Part shown: in pieces, positions 18,065 to 26,977 of the stretch | Layout: each line of letters begins with the position of its first letter | Numbering within the stretch: position 1 is the stretch's first letter | From: Ktedonospora formicarum | GTDB taxonomy: Bacteria; Chloroflexota; Ktedonobacteria; Ktedonobacterales; Ktedonobacteraceae | Length of the DNA: 64,000 nucleotides | Reading direction: 5' to 3' | NCBI RefSeq assembly: GCF_016587355.1 | Contig: NZ_BNJF01000010.1 | Span: 62,001-126,000, forward strand | The notes under the pieces: model-generated | What the model saw: only the letters and a program-made list of their open reading frames with translations | Database searches by the model: none | Told to the model about the DNA's origin: nothing | Made by a program: the position numbers and the translations under genes

Positions 18065-18891
18065 TGTGCCTCCATCTGCTCGCGCACACGCAGTGTTGCC
18101 GTGCGATGTTCTCGCACCTCTTGAGATGAGCTCCAATCAGGGAGGTCGCGTGAGCCTGAGCGTATTTCGGTAATTGCTGTGAGGAGTTCTTGTTTGACCT
18201 GGTCTATCTCTTGTGTTGTTGGCGCGTCAGCATTTATGCCTGTAAGCGCTTTCTGAACGATCCCTAATTGCATACAGGCCTTTACATCAAAGGACATTGG
18301 TATGACTGTCTCTGCAAGCTTCGTAAGTTCATTGACGCTTCGCATGGTAATGCGTGCGGCCTCTTCTTTTGCCATTGCCTGGATCATGATCTTGGGATCG
18401 TCAAGCGCGAGAACGCGATTGGCCTGAGCGCCATGAGCAAGAAATCCTCCCGAGATCGCCTTTCCGACGACGAGGGTGACGATTGGATGCCCTGCTAGGC
18501 GGGCGATGACGTAGGCATCGATGGCTGCGGCCAGGGCAAGATGAATGCCGAGGACTTCTTCCCTGCGTCCGTATGCTTGGCTGGGAACATCGACTACCGC
18601 GATAATTGCCCGTCGATGCCCTTTCTGGTCTGCATCGATTACTTCTCGCACCGCGCTTGCGAGTCCCCAGCCTTCATCAATACCCAGTTCTCCATGCTGT
18701 GCTCTGGGGAAGCGGTTTTGTGGGTCTGGGACGACGGAAAGAACCCGAACATGCTCTTGCTCTAGCATCGTATCCGCTACCAGAAGCGAGGCTGGTAGGC
18801 CTGGCACTGTTGGGGCATGCCCGACTAGTGCGTTGAACCAGGTGTGTCCTCTGCTGGGTGTGGTATCGAATGGTTGTGGGGTCTGAGTCAT
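18049..18891 (-). CDS. mdcE: Malonate decarboxylase gamma subunit (MdcE)
   Basis: 280 aa of the carboxyltransferase/crotonase-like fold. With MdcD it forms the decarboxylase that removes CO2 from malonyl-S-ACP to give acetyl-S-ACP. Recognisable stretches are RGHTWFNALVG, DEGWGLASAVREVI, VDVPSQAYGRREE, KAISGGFLAHGAQANRV and the AMAKEEAARIT segment. The start overlaps the mdcD stop (ATGA). Confidence 0.9.
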   Translation of the reverse strand: MTQTPQPFDTTPSRGHTWFNALVGHAPTVPGLPASLLVADTMLEQEHVRVLSVVPDPQNRFPRAQHGELGIDEGWGLASAVREVIDADQKGHRRAIIAVVDVPSQAYGRREEVLGIHLALAAAIDAYVIARLAGHPIVTLVVGKAISGGFLAHGAQANRVLALDDPKIMIQAMAKEEAARITMRSVNELTKLAETVIPMSFDVKACMQLGIVQKALTGINADAPTTQEIDQVKQELLTAITEIRSGSRDLPDWSSSQEVREHRTATLRVREQMEAQWHVQ

Positions 18892-19760
18892 ACTTCCCTC
18901 CCACTTTTAAGTAGCACATGTGCTACTTCCGGGTCGAGCTGATTGGTAAGGTCAAAAGTGGCTAGGAGTGAGCGATATGCCTGGACCTGCGCGCTGCGGT
19001 AATGACCTGGTTTCCCTCGGGCGAAAACGGCGAGTAGGGCCTGTCGGATGACTTCGATATCATCATCTACGAGGAGATCCACAAATCCGCTGCCCTCACG
19101 TTGCGTTCCTCCCATGATACTCCAGATCAGGGGTGGATCGTGGCTATCAAATTCAGCTATACCAGCCTCCTCTTCAACCACTGCTGGACCGTTTAATCCA
19201 AGCCGCCCTTCGCGCGTAGAGATCAGATAGCTACACAGGCCAGCCGTGATTGACATGCCACCAAAGCAGCCAATCATGCCCGAAATGATGCCCACGACAG
19301 GAACGTGTGCTCGTAGCGCGACAATATTGGCATGAATTCTCGCCATGGCGGCCTCTCCTAACAGCCCTTCCTGGAGTCGAACGCCGCCTGTCTCTAGCAG
19401 GAGCACCGGACGTACTGGTGTGCCGCGTTCGCAATCCTGCTTGGCGAGTTCCAGCGAACTTATAAATTTTTCACCTGCGACTTCCCCAATGGCGCCTCCC
19501 TGAAATGCCCCTTCAATTGCCAGAATAACAGCCTCCTCTCCAGCCAGGCGACCACGGGCGACAATTACCCCATCATCAGACTCGGGGATTATGTCTTGCA
19601 TCTCTAACCAGGGGGATTCAAGGCGCTCAAAGGGGCCAAGTAATTCGTGAAAAGTGCCCTGATCCAGTAATGCTTGTGCCCGTGAACGGGCACGCAGTTC
19701 AATAAAGCTGGTTGCTGTTGGCCTCTGAGCCTGGGCCTGCCCCTGTGGTGGTGTTGTCAT
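18888..19760 (-). CDS. mdcD: Malonate decarboxylase beta subunit (MdcD)
   Basis: 290 aa, acetyl-CoA carboxylase beta-like fold. Landmarks: SFIELRARSRAQALLDQG, VVIGR-type DDGVIVARGRLAG, LETGGVRLQEG, the oxyanion region GIISGMIGCFGGMSITAGL and GLNGPAVVEEEAG. It is the catalytic partner of MdcE. Coupled to mdcC upstream and mdcE downstream by four-base overlaps, consistent with equal subunit supply. Ends close after the RSAQVQAYRSLLA helix. Confidence 0.9.
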   Translation of the reverse strand: MTTPPQGQAQAQRPTATSFIELRARSRAQALLDQGTFHELLGPFERLESPWLEMQDIIPESDDGVIVARGRLAGEEAVILAIEGAFQGGAIGEVAGEKFISSLELAKQDCERGTPVRPVLLLETGGVRLQEGLLGEAAMARIHANIVALRAHVPVVGIISGMIGCFGGMSITAGLCSYLISTREGRLGLNGPAVVEEEAGIAEFDSHDPPLIWSIMGGTQREGSGFVDLLVDDDIEVIRQALLAVFARGKPGHYRSAQVQAYRSLLATFDLTNQLDPEVAHVLLKSGREV

Positions 19761-20050
19761 GCCTGGCTCTCCTCAACTGCTTGCGCTAGACGGAGCATTA
19801 CCACTCCAGGTGTCGCTCCTGAGTCATTAATCTCAATGTTTGCTGCCTGCTGATAGCGTTGAAAGAAACGATCCAGGACGGCCTTCCAGGTTGCTTGAAA
19901 ACCATCAACGCTCGTCCGAATCGTCACATGTGCGGAGTGGTCCTCAGAGGGCTCAAGTAAGACTTCTAAGTCGCCAGAACCAACCACGCCGACATGGGCA
20001 CGATGTTTGACAGTGTGAGAAGCCTGATACTCAAAGGTCATTTTCTCCAT
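19757..20050 (-). CDS. mdcC: Malonate decarboxylase acyl carrier protein (MdcC)
   Basis: 97 aa from ATG 20050 (RBS AAAGGA). It is the carrier subunit on which malonyl and acetyl groups ride. The attachment serine is Ser25 in GVVGSGDLEVLL, the same position as in the Klebsiella protein, where phosphoribosyl-dephospho-CoA is bound through a phosphodiester. The family start MEKMTFEYQA agrees with the chosen ATG. Overlaps mdcD by four bases. Confidence 0.9.
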   Translation of the reverse strand: MEKMTFEYQASHTVKHRAHVGVVGSGDLEVLLEPSEDHSAHVTIRTSVDGFQATWKAVLDRFFQRYQQAANIEINDSGATPGVVMLRLAQAVEESQA

Positions 20051-20127
20051 AGGGATCTTGTTCCTTTTGTTATGTCTGACACCCACTTCCTATGTACTAC
20101 CTGTGCTCCCCATCCGAATGATGTTGC

Positions 20128-21081
20128 TCAAAAGTGAGCCCAGGCGCTCCGGCTTTCCTGCTCAAGAAACGTAAGGAAGAGCGTGGCTGCCAGAAGATCC
20201 GCGCTGCCCCCAGGCGAAACATGGTACGTGAGGAGCTTGCGATCAAGCTCACAAAGTGTTTCCCATCCCCGGGGCGTTGAGGTTCCACCCCGCACTAAGA
20301 TGCCCCGCGCGCCGCTTTGGGCGACCTGCAATGCTCTGGGACCGCCACGATACAAGATGCAGGTATCAGAAAGGTGCGCAATGAGTACAATCAAGGTATT
20401 CAGGCGGGCGTGTGTCTCTGTGAGACCATATGCGCGTGAAGCCGCAAGCATTGGAAGCGCCTCGTTGATGACATGGGGAAAATTCCTCTGTGCCTCCTCG
20501 CGCGCCCCTGAGATGCCATGGCGCTGTTGGACCAGCAAGCCATGAGATACCTCATATGGGGCGGAGCGGTCAGGATAGCGCGCGACCTTCCCAGCACGCT
20601 CAGCCAGGATGTGTGCTGGAGTTCCGGGGTCGCTGAATGCGGCAGCAGCGACCAGTAAACCTAGCGCCCAAATAGCTCCCCGGTGCGTATTCACACCGCA
20701 CGTTGTTGTCAACATTGCCTGCTCACCAGCGCGTCCTAGTGCTGCTAGATGCTCACGTAACCTGCGAGACGGTCGCTGTTGGTGGGCAGCACGGGCCATC
20801 GCGACAAATGTTGTATGCAGCGTAGACGCGGAGGCAAGCATGAGAGGTAAGGTCAAATCTACATGCGCGCCAGAGCCTCGACGATCCACAAGCGCAGGCT
20901 TGGGTGTGAGGAGGGCTTCTTCGCGCAATGCTGTCACTGCCATACTGGCGAGCCATTCTGCTCGTTTGCTCTCTCTCTGAGGCGATTTGTTTTCATCTGG
21001 TAATGATCGTCGCTCTGTTAGTGTCAGACCAGTGTGAGAAGGGGTGAGTGCTGAACTTGCATTAATCGATTGGAACTGCAT
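20128..21081 (-). CDS. mdcB: Triphosphoribosyl-dephospho-CoA synthase (MdcB)
   Basis: 317 aa, CitG/MdcB family. It makes the prosthetic-group precursor 2'-(5''-triphosphoribosyl)-3'-dephospho-CoA from ATP and dephospho-CoA. Motifs: EALLTPKPALVDRRGSGAH, CGVNTHRGAIWALGLL, and the C-terminal SPGGSADLLAATLFL, all diagnostic. It starts three bases after the mdcA stop. A 77-base gap separates it from mdcC. Confidence 0.9.
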   Translation of the reverse strand: MQFQSINASSALTPSHTGLTLTERRSLPDENKSPQRESKRAEWLASMAVTALREEALLTPKPALVDRRGSGAHVDLTLPLMLASASTLHTTFVAMARAAHQQRPSRRLREHLAALGRAGEQAMLTTTCGVNTHRGAIWALGLLVAAAAFSDPGTPAHILAERAGKVARYPDRSAPYEVSHGLLVQQRHGISGAREEAQRNFPHVINEALPMLAASRAYGLTETHARLNTLIVLIAHLSDTCILYRGGPRALQVAQSGARGILVRGGTSTPRGWETLCELDRKLLTYHVSPGGSADLLAATLFLTFLEQESRSAWAHF

Positions 21082-21084
21082 GCT

Positions 21085-22737
21085 TCACCAACTCCTGAAT
21101 TGGTCAGGTGGGTGATAGAGCCCACCTGACCAATCAACCAGTTCTTCAATGCTTTTGGCCGCCAGGAGTGTACGTCTGGCATCGGTTAAGCGAACACCCA
21201 GATCTTCCGGAAAGGCCACTAATCCATCATGACGCAAACGCTCAACTTCTTTCGGATCACTTGCTATACCTATTGGACTGACGCCTGCGATGGCTGCGAG
21301 CGCAGCACGTCGCTCATTGCTACTCTGCGCTTTATAGAGATAGGCGATCCCTTCTTCAGTGACGACATGGCTCACATCGTCACCATAGATCATCACTGGC
21401 GCAATAGGCAAATGGGCATCTTCCCCAACCTGAATGGCGTCCAGGGATTCGACGAAGGTTGGCACACCACCTTTGTGAAAGGTCTCTACCATTTGCACCA
21501 CAAGTTTGCGTCCACGCATAATAGGACTCTCTCCCTGGAGCAGGCTTGACCAGGCAGGGCTACTGTGCCTGCGCCCATGGGGATCACTGCCCATGTTAGG
21601 AGCGCCCCCAAAGCCAGCCAGGCGTCCGTTTGTGACAGTAGAGGAGTTGCCGTTGCCATCCATCTGCAATGTTGAGCCGATAAAGAGGTCAGTAGCGTAC
21701 AGGCCAGCCAGTTGCGCCAGGACACGATTAGAACGCATGCTGCCGTCGGCTCCATTAAAGTAGATATCTGGCCGAGCGGCTGTATAGGCTTCCATTCCTG
21801 GTTCGCCCCCAAAGCTATGGATACTCTTCACCCAGCCACTTTCGATAGCCGGGATGAGTGTGGGATGTGGATTGAGTATCCAATGCTGGCAGATATTGCC
21901 ACGCAGGCCAAGGGACTCTCCATAGGTAGGAAGTAGGAGTTCGATGGCTGCGGTATCAAAGCCAATACCATGATTGAGCGAGGTGACGTGGTGATGTTCG
22001 TAGATGCCGCGAATGACCATCATTGCCATCAAGATCTGAATCTCACTGATAGAGCGTGGGTCGCGTGTAAAGAGGGCCTCAAGAAAGAAGGGTCTATCTG
22101 ACTGAACAACTATATCGATCCATGAGCCAGGGATATCAACGCGAGGAAGCTTGTCAGTAATCTCATTGACTTGCGCTATCACAATCCCATCGTGAAAAGC
22201 TGTAGCCTCAACAATGGTTGGGGTATCTTCGGTACTGAAACCTGTATAAAGGTTTCCCTGCGCATCACCTTTCTCAGCGCAGATGAGTGCGATCTGTGGC
22301 GAGAGATCAACCAGCATGCGCGAATAGAGCTCAATATAGGTGTGGATGGCACCAATCTCTAGTTTTCCATCCTCAACGAGTTGGGCCACACGCAAGCTCT
22401 GCGCGCCCGCGTAAGAGAAATTCACTTTACGCGCGATTCCCCGATCGAACAGATCACAATGCTCTGGTCGGCTGATACTCGAAATCACCATATGCAGATC
22501 ATGGATTTTCTGTGGATTTAGTTGTGCCAGGTTTCGCGAGAGAAAGTCAGCCTGTTTTTGATTATCCCCTTCCAATGCCACTCGGTCTCCGGGAACGAGT
22601 AATGCTTCAAGTGCCTCAACTATGCGCTCAGTAGGCAGAAGACACCCCTGGAGAAGAGGGGTAACGCGGGCCATCCGCCGCGCTTTCTCAGCACGTCTTG
22701 TTGCCCATTTGGAGGAGAGAGTGGGTTGACTCCCCAT
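21085..22737 (-). CDS. mdcA: Malonate decarboxylase alpha subunit (MdcA)
   Basis: 550 aa, the acetyl-S-ACP:malonate ACP transferase, which swaps acetyl for malonate on the carrier and so releases acetate. Recognisable blocks are RVTPLLQGCLLPTERIVEAL, GDRVALEGDNQKQADFLSR, HTYIELYSRMLVDLSPQIAL, SLNHGIGFDTAAIELLLP and MDGNGNSSTV. It is first in the operon with AGGAAA before the ATG, 487 bases from the divergent lactate-oxidase gene. The whole set A-B-C-D-E-G-H is the biotin-independent soluble type; mdcF (carrier) and mdcR are not seen. Confidence 0.95.
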   Translation of the reverse strand: MGSQPTLSSKWATRRAEKARRMARVTPLLQGCLLPTERIVEALEALLVPGDRVALEGDNQKQADFLSRNLAQLNPQKIHDLHMVISSISRPEHCDLFDRGIARKVNFSYAGAQSLRVAQLVEDGKLEIGAIHTYIELYSRMLVDLSPQIALICAEKGDAQGNLYTGFSTEDTPTIVEATAFHDGIVIAQVNEITDKLPRVDIPGSWIDIVVQSDRPFFLEALFTRDPRSISEIQILMAMMVIRGIYEHHHVTSLNHGIGFDTAAIELLLPTYGESLGLRGNICQHWILNPHPTLIPAIESGWVKSIHSFGGEPGMEAYTAARPDIYFNGADGSMRSNRVLAQLAGLYATDLFIGSTLQMDGNGNSSTVTNGRLAGFGGAPNMGSDPHGRRHSSPAWSSLLQGESPIMRGRKLVVQMVETFHKGGVPTFVESLDAIQVGEDAHLPIAPVMIYGDDVSHVVTEEGIAYLYKAQSSNERRAALAAIAGVSPIGIASDPKEVERLRHDGLVAFPEDLGVRLTDARRTLLAAKSIEELVDWSGGLYHPPDQFRSW

Positions 22738-22841
22738 TGCTTTCCTGACTCCTTTCGACCGGGACTACTAGTTCGCTTGCTGCTATCTACGACTATCAAA
22801 CCCGAAGCTTTCACATGCGTGGCTTACATTAGGGCTTTCAT

Positions 22842-22860
22842 CATTATGGTCGTGATAATG
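22842..22860. promoter_or_regulatory. Inverted repeat upstream of mdcA
   Basis: CATTAT (22842-22847) and ATAATG (22855-22860) flank seven bases, about 105 bases before the mdcA start. It is a plausible regulator site; the protein is unknown. Confidence 0.35.
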
Positions 22861-23003
22861 TCATAAGCTCGACCGATAATGTGTATTAGCCATCCGCTCT
22901 CTATACTTGCTCTAGTATGCGCTTAGGCACAAGCACAAGTTGATAGAGGAAGATGGTAGTGAAATGAATGGAACCAGAAAGGACGATGAGGGAGGGAGAC
23001 GTT

Positions 23004-23075
23004 ATGGGAACCCAACCTACGCGACGTGCTTGCCTCCCCTGTATATGGCTTTGCATTCTTCTTTTGCATATGTAG
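23004..23075 (+). CDS. Possible 23-residue leader peptide
   Basis: ATG with GGAGGGAG at good distance, then MGTQPTRRACLPC and a hydrophobic IWLCILLLHM before TAG. Four cysteines in 23 residues and a short hydrophobic end. It lies 150 bases before the oxidase gene. It could be a chance frame; the strong ribosome site is its only support. Confidence 0.25.
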   Translation: MGTQPTRRACLPCIWLCILLLHM

Positions 23076-23224
23076 GAGCCGCGCTTCAGCCTGCGCGACC
23101 TATCTGCCCTCTATAGATTGAGGCCATGAGAATTTCCTCCTCACTTCTATAATGGCTCTGTGATAGTAGAGAGTAGAAAAGATATTGCGTACCGCTCTTG
23201 AAGAAGAATAGACGGAGAAATGAG

Positions 23225-24424
23225 ATGGCGACGAGAACAACGACTCAGACTGTTGCTACTATACCTCATCAATTCGGCAACGTGCGGCAGCGCCAAGTCT
23301 ACACTGATGGTTTTAACGGAAGGCGGCCACTGGTGCCAGCTTCATCTAAATTACTTGAGTTGCAGGCCAAAGAGCGCATGTCTCCTGATGCCTGGGGGTA
23401 TCTTTCGGGCATGGATGAGACAATGGAAGCGAATATTGCCGCGTTTCGCCATTGGAGTATTGTGCCACGAATTCTACGAAATGTCGCTCAGCGTGATTTG
23501 AGTGTACAGCTGTTTGGGCAAACGCTTCCTGTGCCGTTTTTACTCGCTCCGATTGGGGTTCAGAAGATTGTGCATCCCGATGGCGAAGGTGCGGTCGCTC
23601 GAGCGGCCGCAAAGCTTGGAGTTCCCATGATTCCAAGTACCGCCGCATATATCACGCTTGAGGATCTTGCGAAGACGCTTGGGGATACGCCTCGCTGGTT
23701 TCAATTGTACTGGAGTAAAGATCCCGATTTCAACGCGAGTTTGCTGCGACGAGCTGAGCGGGCTGGCTATACAGCCATTGTTGTAACGCTTGATACCTAC
23801 TACCTTGGTTGGCGTGTAGATGATATACAGAATGCGTATATGCCATTTCCTTTGTACGATGGTCTGGTCAATTACCTGACTGATCCCGTTTTTCGCCGGT
23901 CACTGAAACAGCCACCAGAAAAGGATCGCCATGCCGCGATTCAGCTTTATATGGAGATCTTTGGGAATCCCAGCCTCACCTGGGCCGATATTCCTTTCTT
24001 GCGTCAACATACCAAGCTTCCCATCCTGCTCAAAGGCATCATGCATCCAGATGATGCTCGCCAGGCCGTTGAGGCTGGCATCGATGGCATTATTGTGTCG
24101 AACCACGGAGGTCGTCAGGTGAATGGTGAGAGAGCCGCGATAGATGCCTTACCAGATATCGTTGAGGCAGTGAAAGGACAGGTCCCTCTCCTCTTTGATA
24201 GTGGTATTCGCAAGGCCGCAGACGCCTTCAAAGCCATTGCGCTAGGGGCCAAGGCCGTGCTATTGGGACGCCCCTACCTCTGGGGCCTGGCGCTTGCTGG
24301 TGAGCAGGGTGTGGAGGAGGTCTTGCAAAACTTTATTGCCGATCTCGACCTGACTCTGGCGTTGAGTGGTCACACCGCATATAGCGCACTGGATGTCTCT
24401 GCTCTGCACAAAGAGCCTGTATAG
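23225..24424 (+). CDS. FMN-dependent alpha-hydroxy-acid oxidase, lactate 2-monooxygenase-like
   Basis: 399 aa TIM barrel of the glycolate/lactate oxidase family, at the length of lactate 2-monooxygenases. Visible: FLLAPIGVQKIVHPDGEGAVARAA, the FMN-site WFQLYWSKD, VTLDTYYLGWR, LLKGIMHPDDA, the active-site histidine H294 in SNHGGRQVNG and LLFDSGIRKAAD, LGRPYLWGLA. It oxidises L-lactate or a similar 2-hydroxy acid, giving acetate plus CO2 in the monooxygenase case. Start ATG 23225 has GGAG seven bases upstream. Divergent from the malonate decarboxylase operon, so both could feed C2/C3 acid metabolism. Confidence 0.9.
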   Translation: MATRTTTQTVATIPHQFGNVRQRQVYTDGFNGRRPLVPASSKLLELQAKERMSPDAWGYLSGMDETMEANIAAFRHWSIVPRILRNVAQRDLSVQLFGQTLPVPFLLAPIGVQKIVHPDGEGAVARAAAKLGVPMIPSTAAYITLEDLAKTLGDTPRWFQLYWSKDPDFNASLLRRAERAGYTAIVVTLDTYYLGWRVDDIQNAYMPFPLYDGLVNYLTDPVFRRSLKQPPEKDRHAAIQLYMEIFGNPSLTWADIPFLRQHTKLPILLKGIMHPDDARQAVEAGIDGIIVSNHGGRQVNGERAAIDALPDIVEAVKGQVPLLFDSGIRKAADAFKAIALGAKAVLLGRPYLWGLALAGEQGVEEVLQNFIADLDLTLALSGHTAYSALDVSALHKEPV

Positions 24425-24563
24425 CAATCCACGAGCCAGTGCAAGACGCTGCGAAAAAAGCGAAGCCGCATTTGCTATGCTCTCTGTCTTATACGATGAA
24501 GGGCAATGAGAAATGTGAGTTGCCGATGAAGTCGCAGCATCTAGAATCAAATGGGGTTGATTG

Positions 24564-24588
24564 ACGGCCCGGACTCAGTCCGGGCCGT
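24564..24588. terminator. GC-rich palindrome between convergent genes
   Basis: ACGGCCCGGACT and its inverse complement are separated by one base. It lies between the oxidase stop (24424) and the end of the decarboxylase operon (24705) and probably serves both. Confidence 0.6.
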
Positions 24589-24704
24589 TCGCCTCCCAGG
24601 TAACTCCCATTTCACTTGAAGCAAACCCGGAGCGGTGCATCTGGTCATAGAAGGATCGAATGGACCCTGTGGTGACTATCGGTTGTTTTAATCAGGCGTG
24701 GCTT

Positions 24705-24935
24705 TCAGAGCTTGCGTAAAGGCGGGATAGCAGGCACATCATGGAAGTGGTGAAGCTTCTCTACCGTTAATTTGAACTTTTGATTGTAGCGCGAACCATC
24801 CGTAATTGTTGGTGATTCTGTTGTACGCCAGGTAAAAAAGCACCGAGGGCAACTATAGATTTCCCAGCAACTTTCAACCGGTGATTGCGCAACGACACTA
24901 CAGCCTTCAGCGTCACAACGGGGGCAGGTTTTCAT
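24705..24935 (-). CDS. bsdD: Hydroxyarylic acid decarboxylase small subunit D (VdcD/BsdD)
   Basis: 76 aa zinc-ribbon-like protein: CPRCDAEGC near the start and CWEIYSCPRCFFTWRTTE, then RYNQKFKLT and IPPLRKL at the end, as in VdcD/BsdD. These small proteins are needed for non-oxidative decarboxylation of hydroxybenzoates together with UbiX and UbiD partners. ATG overlaps the end of the UbiD gene by 23 bases. Confidence 0.9.
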   Translation of the reverse strand: MKTCPRCDAEGCSVVAQSPVESCWEIYSCPRCFFTWRTTESPTITDGSRYNQKFKLTVEKLHHFHDVPAIPPLRKL

Positions 24936-26379
24936 GGGGCAAATTACACCTTTCTGTGTTTTTCTGAAGCAGATCGCGAAGGATCTTCTCCCACTGATCT
25001 GTGGCGGCTGGTGGCGTGAGCGGTTGTGCGAATTCACCACGAATGTCCGGGTCAACTGGAATCGTCGCATCAAGAACCATTTTATGCGTAATTCCAGCAG
25101 GTTCCGCGCTTGGATCAAGCGGCAGTATAGAGGCATTGGGAATGAGGACCAGATCTTTGCTCGGTGCGAAGCGGGTCGAGAGGGCCCACATAACCTGGTT
25201 GAGATCGAAGGGATCAACATCTTCATCGACAACAATAACGATTTTGCAGTAGCCCAGACCGTGAGGTGTTGTCATCGCACGCAGCCCAACAGCTTTGGCA
25301 AAGCCACCATAGCGTGTCCTGGTGGAAATGATGGCAAGCAGCCCATGGGTATACATTGCATTGACCGCAATGATCTCGGGGAAGGCATCTTTCAATTGTT
25401 GATAAAGTGGCACACACGTATTGAGAGCCAGCATATAGTCAATCTCAGTCCAGGGAGTACCAAGATAAAGATCCTCTAATATGGGGTTCTCGCGATGATA
25501 TACGGCGTGCACCTCGATGATAGGCATATTGCGACCGCCAGAGTAACTGCCTGTAAATTCGCCAAAAGGTCCCTCTGGTTCGCGTTTGCGAGCAATAACC
25601 TCGCCCTCGATCACAATCTCTGCTCCCCAGGGCAGATCAAGTCCGGTACGTTTCCCACGCACAATAGGGTAGGCTTCACCCTGAATTGCGCCAGCCATCT
25701 CATACTCGGATTGGTCATATAAGAGTGGTGAGCCTGCGATAGTGGTAATAACTGGCTCGCAGCCAATCGCGAGGGCAATAGGCAGGTTTTCATTACGCTC
25801 CTCTGCTTTGCGCAGGTGTATGCCAATATCATGCATCGGAACTGGCTGAATACCAAGATGATTTTTGCCTTTGACCTGGGCACGATAGATGCCTACATTC
25901 TGTTTCCCAAAGGAGTCAGGATCATCAAGATCTTTTGAGATAATGCAGGCTTTATCGATATAGAAACCACCGTCATAGTCGTTCAAGCGAAAGAAGGGGA
26001 ACATCTCAAAAAGATTAATATTCTTGCTTACTTCATGCTCATAGAAAGGCGCGTTATCCATCCGTTTCACGGGAACGGGAAATTGCTCCCAGCGCCGCAC
26101 AAATTCGAAGAACTGTTCCTTGATGGGTGTATGTTTGGGCATGTTAAGCATCAAGGCATGATTGGCCCAGGAACCGATGATATTCATTGCTATGGCTTTG
26201 CCTTGCTTATAGCCATAGATGTTATCGAAGAAGAGAGCAGGGGCATTCGCTCCCAAACGTGTGACGGCGCGCCCTGCCGACCCTAAGTCGGGCTCTAGCC
26301 GAACCTGCTGCTTAATATGTAAGAGTTGACCTTCATCTCGTAAGCGTTGCAAAAACGCCCGGAAGTCTTTATATGCCAA
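24913..26379 (-). CDS. bsdC: UbiD-family prenylated-FMN decarboxylase (VdcC/BsdC type), TTG start
   Basis: 488 aa. It reversibly decarboxylates a phenolic acid such as vanillate or 4-hydroxybenzoate using prenylated FMN. UbiD landmarks: YKDFRAFLQRLRDEGQL, MNIIGSWANHALML, QNVGIYRAQVKGKNHLGI, the active-site block EFTGSYSGGRNMPIIEVHA, the acid LEDLYLGTPWTEIDYML and VDEDVDPFDLNQVMWA. The best start is TTG at 26379 with AAAAGGAG upstream: it gives (M)AYKDFRAF, the family N-terminus; no ATG in frame is suitable. It overlaps the UbiX gene by 11 bases. Confidence 0.9.
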   Translation of the reverse strand: MAYKDFRAFLQRLRDEGQLLHIKQQVRLEPDLGSAGRAVTRLGANAPALFFDNIYGYKQGKAIAMNIIGSWANHALMLNMPKHTPIKEQFFEFVRRWEQFPVPVKRMDNAPFYEHEVSKNINLFEMFPFFRLNDYDGGFYIDKACIISKDLDDPDSFGKQNVGIYRAQVKGKNHLGIQPVPMHDIGIHLRKAEERNENLPIALAIGCEPVITTIAGSPLLYDQSEYEMAGAIQGEAYPIVRGKRTGLDLPWGAEIVIEGEVIARKREPEGPFGEFTGSYSGGRNMPIIEVHAVYHRENPILEDLYLGTPWTEIDYMLALNTCVPLYQQLKDAFPEIIAVNAMYTHGLLAIISTRTRYGGFAKAVGLRAMTTPHGLGYCKIVIVVDEDVDPFDLNQVMWALSTRFAPSKDLVLIPNASILPLDPSAEPAGITHKMVLDATIPVDPDIRGEFAQPLTPPAATDQWEKILRDLLQKNTERCNLPHENLPPL

Positions 26380-26977
26380 TCTGCGTCTCCTTTTGCTGTT
26401 GTGAGCTTGGCGAGTGTTTGACACCTTCCCAGCGTTGCGCGAAATCGGCGCAGAACCCAAATTGATCGAGTGTGCGGGCCACAACATGGTTAATCATGTC
26501 ATCAAGTGTCTGGGGATGGTTATAGAAGGTGAGCATGGGCGGAAGGATCACGGCTCCCATGCGTGCCAGGGCTAGCATGTTCTCCAGGTGGATCTCGCTC
26601 AGAGGCATTTCACGTGTGACCAGAACCAATTTGCGTTTTTCCTTTAATGTCACATCGGCAGCGCGACAGAGCAGATCATCAGCCAATCCATGCCGTATAT
26701 GCGCCAATGTCTTCATGCTACAGGGAACGATAATCATGCCATCCGCTACGAACGAGCCACTCGAAATAGTGGCTGCCTGATTTGAGACACTATGAACCGT
26801 TGTCGCAAGACAGGTCAGGTCTTTTGCGTTCTGCCAGGTTTCAAGCTTAATGGTGGCTTCGGCCCATTTGGTAAGAATCAAGTGGGTCTCTATGTGCAAG
26901 TCATGTAGCGTTTCGAGGAGACGAATACCAATAATTGCCCCACTCGCGCCACTCATACCCACAATTAATCGTTTCAT
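26369..26977 (-). CDS. bsdB: UbiX-family flavin prenyltransferase (VdcB/BsdB type)
   Basis: 202 aa Rossmann-like flavoprotein: MKRLIVGMSGASGAIIGIRLL, the SGSFVADGMIIVPCSMKTLA block, ADVTLKEKRKLVLVTREMPLSEIHLENM and MLTFYNHPQTLDDMI. It makes prenyl-FMN from FMN and dimethylallyl (pyro)phosphate, the cofactor of the UbiD partner encoded next. Start ATG 26977 has AGGAAG upstream. First gene of the three-gene operon. Confidence 0.95.
   Translation of the reverse strand: MKRLIVGMSGASGAIIGIRLLETLHDLHIETHLILTKWAEATIKLETWQNAKDLTCLATTVHSVSNQAATISSGSFVADGMIIVPCSMKTLAHIRHGLADDLLCRAADVTLKEKRKLVLVTREMPLSEIHLENMLALARMGAVILPPMLTFYNHPQTLDDMINHVVARTLDQFGFCADFAQRWEGVKHSPSSQQQKETQIGI

Larger units (their letters stand above)
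22738..23224. other. Divergent control region of mdc operon and lactate-oxidase gene
   Basis: Holds an inverted repeat CATTAT-N7-ATAATG (22842-22860) upstream of mdcA, a perfect TATAAT at 23148-23153 before the oxidase gene without a clear -35, and a 23-codon frame (23004-23075) with a strong GGAGGGAG ribosome site. Confidence 0.45.
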
